Position numbers and translations under genes: made by a program. The notes beneath the pieces were generated by a model. That model searched no databases. It saw only the letters and a program-made list of their open reading frames with translations, and was not told the origin of the DNA. Below are positions 57,240-64,000 of a stretch of DNA of 64,000 nt, piece by piece; within the stretch, counting starts at the first letter, position 1, and every line of letters begins with the position of its first letter. The stretch lies in assembly GCA_015501055.1 (NCBI GenBank), contig JADNYV010000156.1, forward strand, positions 1 to 64,000. The letters run 5' to 3'. The DNA comes from Mucidula mucida (lineage: Eukaryota; Basidiomycota; Agaricomycetes; Agaricales; Physalacriaceae).

Positions 57240-59208
57240 GGCTAGCGGCTCGTACCTGTCGCGGTTCTGGAGATCAGCGAGTAACGCAAGGAGTGAGGAG
57301 GAAATTGACGACATAGCACCGGGCTCTTGGTTGCTGCGCTACCTCAGAGGTTTCGGTTGGCGCGATAACACTCAACCACTCTACAGTCGTACTGCCTGGT
57401 ACACTGAAGTCGACGATGCTCTGCCTCGACCTCCTGCTGGAGAACAGGTTGGTGAGGCAGCCGAGACTATTAAAAATAACCCGCACCTATTCCATGTTGG
57501 TACTCCCATTAACGTCGACCGTCTCAAATCACTCCTAACTGTCCACCCCAATCAATCCTTCTGTGCGTCCGTAATGATTTCCTTGCGCAAGGGTTTCTGG
57601 CCATGGGCAAGGACGAGTCCAACAGATGAGTACCCAGTCACCTGGGACAACGCATGGGCTACATTCCCTAGTGTGAGAGAGCGAGACTTTGTGAATGCTC
57701 AGTGCGAGGAAGAAGTAAAACTTAAGAGGCACTCACCTGCCTTTGGTCCCAATTTACTCCCGGGCATGTACTCTACACCGAATATTGCTGTCCCAAAGCC
57801 ACGCTCCGATGACCTTTGCATGGTCGCCAACCAATCTGCGGGCGACTTCTCTCAAAACACAATGGTCGACAAAACAAAGACAAGAGGTGCAAGGATGGAC
57901 TCACTTCTCGTCTTCATACCCATCCTTTTAGCCTTCGTACGGGCGCATCCTGGCAACGAGTTCGTCCTCTGGAAGTCGGACGTTAAAGCTGCTTTCCGTC
58001 TTATCCCTATGCATCCTTTGTGGCAAATCAAGCAAATTGTTACAGCAAATATGCCAACGACAAGTGACGCGCATGGTGGGGCAACAAACAAAACATTATG
58101 GCGGCGTTACGTTGATTGGATGGCGTGTTTTGGCAGCAGTGGCTCACCTCGTGCCTGGGCTTCTGTGATGGGTTTGGTCATTTGGATTGCTATTTTTATC
58201 GCTCAGATCGTTGACCTTTGCTGCTATGTCGACGACTGCTACAGTATAGCACTCGTAGGTGACATGCAGTGGTATGAACCATACGGCTGTTCGTACCCTT
58301 CCAACCAAGTAAAACAGCTCAAGTTGTGGGACCACCTTGGCATACCCCACAAACACTCGAAACAAGAATGGGGCCGGACTCTGACCATCATTGGTTTCCA
58401 CATTGATCCGAACAACCTCACTGCCACTCTTCCAGAAGTTTCTAAGCTCGAACTTCTTAACTCCGTTCGTGCGTTCGCCGCCTCGCGCAGACGCACTTTG
58501 GCCGAATTCCAACAACTGACTGGATGGGTCAATTGGTCTTTCAACGTGTTCCCATTATTCAAGCCGGCACTCTGCAACATGTATAACAAGATGGCGGGAA
58601 AATCTAAAGCCCACGCCCAGATCTATCTCAATAAGGCAATATCCGAGGATCTTACGTGGTTCGCGGCACATGTTGAGAAATCTTCTGGCATGCTGTTCTT
58701 CGCGAACCTTGATTGGGACCCAAACATCGACTACAACCTCTGCATTTTTTGTGATGCTTGCCTTGACGGAATGGGTTTCTGGATCCCTACTCTCAATCTT
58801 GGTTTCTTCGCCGTAGTTGACGGTGGTGACATGCGCGACAAGATTTTCTTCTGGGAGGCACTTTGCGTGCTAAGTGCCCTTCATTGGTTCTCACTCTCAC
58901 CTCTGTCGCGGCATGGGTTGCTTGAGCAACCGAGCCGGTTGACTATATCAACGGACAACACGAACACGGTCGACATCTTTTCCTCACTACGCGCATCTCC
59001 GGAATACAACCACATTCTGTGCGCCGCTATTGACATACACGTCCAGTTCAATATCGACATTCATGTTCTCCATGTCCCCGGCGTCAACAATACTGTCGCT
59101 GACACCATTTCATGCTCAGACAGTGCCACCGCGCTGTTGCACGCCCTGGACCTCATTCTGGGCACTTTTCAACCCCCTCGTTTTATGCTGGGGGCAGCGA
59201 AAAAATGA
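57240..59208 (+). CDS. Reverse transcriptase-RNase H of the YR element
   Basis: The frame is open from 55981 to 59208, but recognisable sequence starts near 57240. RT motifs: AVPKPRSDDLCMVANQS, LWKSDVKAAFRLIPMHP, GSSGSPRAWASVMG and the catalytic CYVDDCYS. RNase H follows (FCDACLDGMGFW, FFWEALCVLSALHWF, ISTDNTNTVDIFSSL) with a final VNNTVADTIS that matches the NxxAD motif. All catalytic acidic residues seem to be present and no stop interrupts. It makes the DNA copy of the element. Confidence 0.85.
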
Positions 59209-60197
59209 TTCCAATGTCCGCTACGGCTAGGCAGCCTCACCGCCTGCCTCGCCCCATATCAGAGCTTGTCCACCTTCGCAGCATTGCTCTTGGACTTGCT
59301 CTGGATACATCCTCCCACGTCGTTTACACTTCCCACCTCAATTCTTACATCGCTTTTTGCTCCATGCATGAGCTCGCCCTGACACCCACTGCCGACACGC
59401 TCTCCCTCTATGTTGTCTACATGTCGTTCGAGATTGACCCAAAATCCGTTGGCACTTACCTCTCTGGGATTTGTAACAAGCTCAAGGATTTTTTCCCTGA
59501 TGTTCGTGCAACGCGCAAATCTCGTCTGGTTGCGCAGACACTGGCCGGCTGCAAACGCTGGCGCGGAAAGCCCATTCAGCGTAAACAGCCACTTTCACGC
59601 GCGCATCTCCAATGCGCTCGTACAAACCTATCCCACTCTTCCACACATGATGATGTCCTTTTTGTTGCCATGTTGTATACCGGCTTCGGAGCTCTTCTTC
59701 GCCTTGGCGAGTTAACTCAGCCGGACAACACCCGCCTTCGTAACCCGAGGAAATTGGTGAAACGGACGTCTTTCTTCCAAGTCCGGGATGGATATGGCTT
59801 CATCCTCCCATATCATAAGGCGGACCGCCTGTTCGAAGGCAACCATGTCATAGTCCACACGCGCCGTGATTTCGACCCTTTGCCCATTTTCTATCGCTAC
59901 CTCACGCGCCGCGATGCATCTTTTCCTTTCCATCCCATGCTTTGGGTACAAGCGGACGGCACTGTTCCCAACCGTTGGTGGTTCATCACTCGTCTCCGCA
60001 TCCTTGAACCGGACTCATCCTTTGCCGGTCAGTCATTGCGCGCAGGAGGAGCAACAGCTTTGGCTGAAGACGGCGTTGCGCCGCATCTCATCCAAGCCGC
60101 CGGTCGATGGTCCTTGGAGACTTTTCAGATCTACATCAGGAAGAACCCCATGCTGCTGGAGGCAGCGATTTATGGCCATCAACCCATTGGGAATTAA
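59112..60197 (+). CDS. Tyrosine recombinase of the YR element
   Basis: The frame overlaps the RT frame by 97 bases; a later ATG at 59205 (MIPMSATARQP) is the more likely start. An N-terminal SAM-like DNA-binding part (YTSHLNSYIAFC, GTYLSGICNKLKDFFPD) precedes the catalytic part with box I Arg (LYTGFGALLRLGEL), box II (QSLRAGGATALAEDGV) and the Tyr in FQIYIRKNP. In box II the position usually held by His in HxxR reads Gln (codon CAG). It would integrate the circular DNA intermediate. Confidence 0.83.
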   Translation: MLRQCHRAVARPGPHSGHFSTPSFYAGGSEKMIPMSATARQPHRLPRPISELVHLRSIALGLALDTSSHVVYTSHLNSYIAFCSMHELALTPTADTLSLYVVYMSFEIDPKSVGTYLSGICNKLKDFFPDVRATRKSRLVAQTLAGCKRWRGKPIQRKQPLSRAHLQCARTNLSHSSTHDDVLFVAMLYTGFGALLRLGELTQPDNTRLRNPRKLVKRTSFFQVRDGYGFILPYHKADRLFEGNHVIVHTRRDFDPLPIFYRYLTRRDASFPFHPMLWVQADGTVPNRWWFITRLRILEPDSSFAGQSLRAGGATALAEDGVAPHLIQAAGRWSLETFQIYIRKNPMLLEAAIYGHQPIGN

Positions 60198-60229
60198 CCC
60201 ATCTTCCGAATCACACCATCTTAGCCTCT

Positions 60230-60307
60230 TAGTGGTCCTCATTCCCAATACTATTTCCGACGACCTTCGGGTCGGTTCATGGCTACCTCGCGGGATCAGA
60301 TGATTAG
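60230..60307 (+). repeat. B1 repeat of the YR element
   Basis: 78 bases, tagtggtcctcattcccaat to gatgattag, same as B2. It includes the hairpin cgacc-ttcg-ggtcg. Confidence 0.88.
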
Positions 60308-60310
60308 TCA

Positions 60311-60780
60311 GGTTTAAACGTTTGTTTACACAAGGCTAATAATCGAGTGAGCACAGTTCTTACACTGTCTTTTTCCTCTCCTCACCTGGGTACTCGCTCC
60401 AGGTCGCAACGGGTCCACCCCACCTGTCGATCAAAGCAAGTACTCGGGGTGCCAGTAATCCTGCTCCAGGTCGTAACGGGTCCGTCCCACCTGTTGATCA
60501 CAGCAGTTTTATTTGGTACGTGTTATCTCGTGTTGACACTGCGTCACTCACGCAGGGCACTCGCAGGTCGCAACGGGTACGTCCCACCTGTGCATCGCGC
60601 CACATTCGTATACTCGTTCACTTCCGCCCGTTTATTTCTCACGCTTTACATACACAAAAGTCTCATAGGATATTTTACTTACTCTCTTACATCTCCTCAT
60701 TGTCGTGTTAGGTATGCCGTTTCTTTCAGACTCTCTCTACGTCTCCTCATTGTCGGGGTAGACACCACAAAATTTGGGCA
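60311..60780 (+). repeat. A2 repeat of the YR element
   Basis: Full-length version of A1, 470 bases. It carries three copies of a 29-base motif beginning caggtcg and ending cacctgt (about 60400, 60466 and 60564). Confidence 0.88.
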
Positions 60781-60819
60781 CCCGCCCGTAGTACTTAGTA
60801 CTTTCCATCCCTCATAGTA

Positions 60820-60897
60820 TAGTGGTCCTCATTCCCAATACTATTTCCGACGACCTTCGGGTCGGTTCATGGCTACCTCGCGGGATCAGATGATTAG
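60820..60897 (+). repeat. B2 repeat of the YR element
   Basis: Second copy of B1 and the right end of the element. The sequence after 60897 is unrelated to that after B1. Confidence 0.88.
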
Positions 60898-61219
60898 ACT
60901 GTATCTTTGATGTCTATGGTCACGTACTGGGGTGAGATCTTTGGAATGCACAGAAATGGGCTGAATCGTGAGGCACCAGGGGAAAGGAGCGATTGCCAAA
61001 CACTCACTAGTTAAGCTAGAGTTTCGTTATTGTTCCGATCAGACCTGGGCGAATAGAGCTTTGAGGTCTTAGACGTTGGAGAGACAAGATACTTTCTGGT
61101 GATGCTTGACTATGGCGAAACAACTTGTTTATTAGAAACGAAGCATGAAGAAAGTACCAACATTGATAGACAAAGATCACGGGCGAATACAAGATGGTGA
61201 GACTGTTGTCATTCAGTAT
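60898..61219. other. Intergenic
   Basis: Between the YR element and the 3' end of F-box gene 3. No feature recognised. Confidence 0.5.
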
Positions 61220-62573
61220 CTATGCCGCTACCCGAATATGTTCCCCCCTAAACACAGTCATTAACGAAATTAACATTAGGAAGGCAGACGACTCACCGTT
61301 CGATGTCATTTTGATATCAATGTCCCGGAATTTCAGCAAATCGTTAACCGCTGTAACCGGGGGGAAAGCTTCAGATAGCTTAGCGATACTAACTTCCCTG
61401 CGTGGTCCCGTGCTGCTGTCGCCCGAGTACGCATGAATCCCAAAAACCTTCATTCCGCAACTAGCACGACTACGGAGCATCACCAAGACGGCGCTGATAG
61501 TGCGAATACGGAGATTGGCGTGCGCAACGCATGTCACGGTCAAGCGGGCATCCTCAAGCGATGGAAGAACGCGAGTTTCCGATGTGACGCGTAGAATATC
61601 AGCAAATTTGGAGATTGCCTCGTTATATTCCTCGTGCCCCACACCGTAAATGTGGGACTCCGCGCTATGAAATTCGACTACTAGACACCGGAGGTATCTG
61701 AGCTCGCGAGTGAGGTGAGTATCCGAGATATGGAGGGGAAATCTGTCCTGGTGGATGCGCAATGTCGTCAGGCGGCATTGAAATTTGGCCAACGCCGAGC
61801 CTAAAATGAAGGATATGGGCTGTGTGTGGTCACAGTGATGTTCCATGGAGAACCTATCGACATCCAATTCCACAAGCGAGGGCAGATGAAGGCCCTCTGG
61901 CAAAACCGATTTTGTCAGAGTGACACGCTTAACAGACCTCAGTGCAACGACTGCAGGTCCTGTCTGGCGAGTGAAGAACTGATCGATGAAGTCTATATGG
62001 TCGATATTACCGACGCGCATCCAGAAATTGGCACTGAGTTTGACTGAAGTCACGCGGAGCCGCCGAATCTGTGACCAACGGACCGCTGGGTAGGTGCCAC
62101 TTTCATGAAACACTCCGTCAAGATGCAACATGGTGCCATTGCCTGAACGGTCAAAGAGGAAGTTCAGGTGTGCTTCGTTATCAGCAGTCACCGTCTCTCC
62201 CAAAACGATCCGAATCCGTCGCCAGAAAGCACTGGTGCCGTCAATCGTATCCCTCCAGAACCTACATACATGTCGCAGCTTGTACATCTGTGGAACGGTC
62301 TTCGACAAGAAGGAGAGACGAGGTGCCTCATGTTCGAGACAACGTGATTTGGGGCCTACGTTGACCGCATGTTCGTGCTCAAGGTCGCAACACATTTGGA
62401 AGATTTCGCTGAGAATCTCGGGAGGAATACGGGTAATGCATCCACCACCACGAGCGCTAGATGGGACGCGGGTACCCGACTTGACTCTGCATAAAGATCA
62501 GTAATGGGTATGCTGAATAGATGAATCGAAATACGTACGTGAGTGCGGGAGATGCGCAGACGGCGATGAACAT
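61220..62573 (-). CDS. F-box protein 3
   Basis: Related to F-box protein 2. A first exon (ATG at 62573, MFIAVCASPALT) joins through an intron (GTACGT at about 62538 to ATGCAG at about 62485) to TRIPPEILSEIFQMCCDLEH. The F-box-like motif then continues with LRHVCRFWRDTIDGTSAFW. Leu-rich patterns follow (SLVELDVDRFS, LRCLVVEFHS, LPSLEDARLTV). Near the 3' end a GTGAGT...GTTTAG intron after MTSNG would end the protein at about 61228; without it the frame ends at 61220. It is a presumed Skp1-binding substrate adaptor. No broken exon seen. Confidence 0.7.
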
Positions 62574-62788
62574 AGGGACTATGGGTAATCTAGTAAACCA
62601 AGTCAACGGTGAAGACAGAGAGAGGTGTACTTGCCTCACTCCGGAATTTTTATCTACAAGCAAATATTTAGCTGTTTCTGTTGATGGTGGTGGTGAGCAG
62701 GAAAGTAAAGTGGAATGGCTGTGCGTTTAGCATAGGACGATCGCGATCACGACGAGTGCGGCACTTGTCTAACATAAAGCCCTACTAA

Positions 62789-64000
62789 TCATTCTTTCCA
62801 CAAATACGACTTTGCACCCTCCGGATGATACACAACCAGCCTCTTATCCGTGAAATCATCAATCGTAAACCGTCCATACCCCGACGACCCCCTACAGAAA
62901 CAGGTTATCAGATCGCGCTCTTGCTTGAAGGAAGGCATGTTAACATACCCAAGCCCGCCCAACCCATTCTTCATCTCCGCATGAATCGTCGACCCATTCA
63001 CATTAACATACCCCGCCCGAATCCTCAGCGCCAGCATCCTCGCACGCTCTTCATCCCGCGTCCACAAACTCGAGGACAGCGAATAATCTGAATCGTTCGC
63101 CATCTCCAGGCCTTCCTCCACCGTATCGAACACGTTGACGATGAGCTCTGCAGTCGCCGAGTTAGTAAAGCATACGAACACAACGACAAAACTAACCAGG
63201 CCCAAAAGTCTCCCGCGTCCAGATCCCCATATCCCTCTTGACACCTGTCACTACATGCGGCTGCACGACTGACCCCTGCCGCGCCAAATCCCCAACAACC
63301 AGCTCCGCCCCCGCGTCCTTCGCCTCCTGTAGGATCGCCACCACGTTCTTCGCCGACTCTTCCGTGAACAGCACGCTCACATTCACTGTCGGATCCGTCA
63401 CAGGATTGCCGGCTTTCAACGCTTTCGTGAGCTCGCTGATGCGCTGAAGAAGCGCAGGATAGATGCCGCGCTGCGCAATAACGCGGCAGGTAGACATGCA
63501 GACTTGACCTCCGTGAAGAAAAGCACCCATAACAATTGCACTGGCGGCGGCGGAGACGTCGGAATCGTCTAGAACCTGTTGGGGGCATTAGGGATGCTAA
63601 GGCGAGAACAAATGTCGACTGACAAGCGCAGGGCTTTTCCCACCCAGTTCGAGCACACACGGTTTGAGATGTTTTCCGGCTTCCGCAGCGAGAAGTCTAC
63701 CCACTCGCTCGCTGCCAGTAAACTGTAAAAGTCTCATCAATTAGTACTATAATCAATTCGAAACGTACGTTAATCTTCTTCACAGCAGGATGCGCGATGA
63801 GCTCCGGAATCAACTTTGGAGCATCCTCGCGCGCCATAGTTATATAGTTCAGCACCCCAGGGGGTAATCCGGCGTCGTGAAACGCTTCAGCGACGATAGC
63901 TTGGCATGCCGGGGTGTATTCGGACGACTTTAGTATCACGGTGTTCCCGCATAGAATGGGAGCAACGATAGCTCGAAGAGAAAGATATAGTGGACTGTTC
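62789..64000 (-). CDS. Aldehyde dehydrogenase, partial at window edge
   Basis: The 3' part of an ALDH related to the two arm copies; the gene continues beyond 64000. Visible segments: [49 protein letters not shown] (general-base Glu), [16 protein letters not shown] (nucleophile Cys), [41 protein letters not shown] joined over an intron to SSGYGRF. It ends SYLWKE. All visible catalytic residues are kept and exons stay in frame, so this copy appears functional. Substrate unknown. Confidence 0.82.

Larger units (their letters stand above)
55722..60897 (+). mobile_element. YR retrotransposon, Ngaro-like, split direct repeats
   Basis: The element has the order A1 - genes - B1 A2 B2. A1 is 55722-55987, B1 60230-60307, A2 60311-60780 and B2 60820-60897. 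B1 and B2 are identical by eye, and A1 equals A2 except for internal deletions. Split direct repeats together with reverse transcriptase, RNase H and a tyrosine recombinase define Ngaro-type DIRS-order elements, which integrate through a circular DNA and make no target duplication. Three coding regions are present: gag-like, RT-RNase H and recombinase. It sits 45 bases upstream of F-box gene 2. Confidence 0.9.

Overview
The window looks like nuclear DNA of a filamentous basidiomycete, probably an Agaricomycete. Genes are split by many short GT..AG introns of about 45-65 nt. F-box/LRR-type, DUF6535 and DUF6532-like proteins are present. The transposons are types common in mushroom genomes (Plavaka, Ngaro-like YR retroelements, Ty3 chromoviruses). 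I recognised no tRNA, rRNA or CRISPR array.

Layout. (1) 1-8130 is a transposon zone: unresolved DNA with a G-rich telomere-like patch, a decayed hAT element with a perfect 8-bp target duplication (1814-2998), and a gag-less Ty3 chromovirus with both LTRs and a perfect 5-bp target duplication (3207-8125). (2) 9235-17187 is the left arm of a large inverted segmental duplication. (3) 17188-40392 is a central block of about 23 kb with ordinary genes: a small secreted protein, a DUF6535 protein, the SIN3 corepressor, a MurQ/GCKR-like sugar-phosphate etherase, a SAM methyltransferase, an Ifi-6-16 family protein, a PAH-only SIN3 relative, a hypothetical gene, a single-pass membrane protein divergent from a Ran1-like kinase, and an MFS transporter of the allantoate permease family. 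(4) 40393-54960 is the right arm. (5) 54283-64000 holds an F-box gene, a complete YR retrotransposon with split direct repeats, a third F-box gene and the 3' part of an aldehyde dehydrogenase running off the edge.

The two arms carry the same order of units: an orphan 223-residue protein, a DUF6535 fragment, an F-box fragment, an aldehyde dehydrogenase (ALDH), F-box gene 1, and part of F-box gene 2. Once later insertions are removed both arms are about 7.3-7.4 kb. Each arm therefore serves as an empty-site control for the other. The right arm gained a 7.1-kb Plavaka transposon inside the ALDH 5' coding exon. That element carries a transposase gene and a second, DUF6532-like gene. The left arm gained a 685-bp Tc1/mariner-type foldback element inside F-box gene 1. 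The orphan 223-residue protein is identical in both arms, with only silent differences.

Several genes in 26.6-32.8 kb appear to need single-base frame corrections, mostly at short homopolymers. This points to assembly or sequencing error, or to very young pseudogenes. The most notable items are the Plavaka element with its second gene, the inverted duplication, the selectively conserved orphan protein, and the self-priming signals of the Ty3 element.
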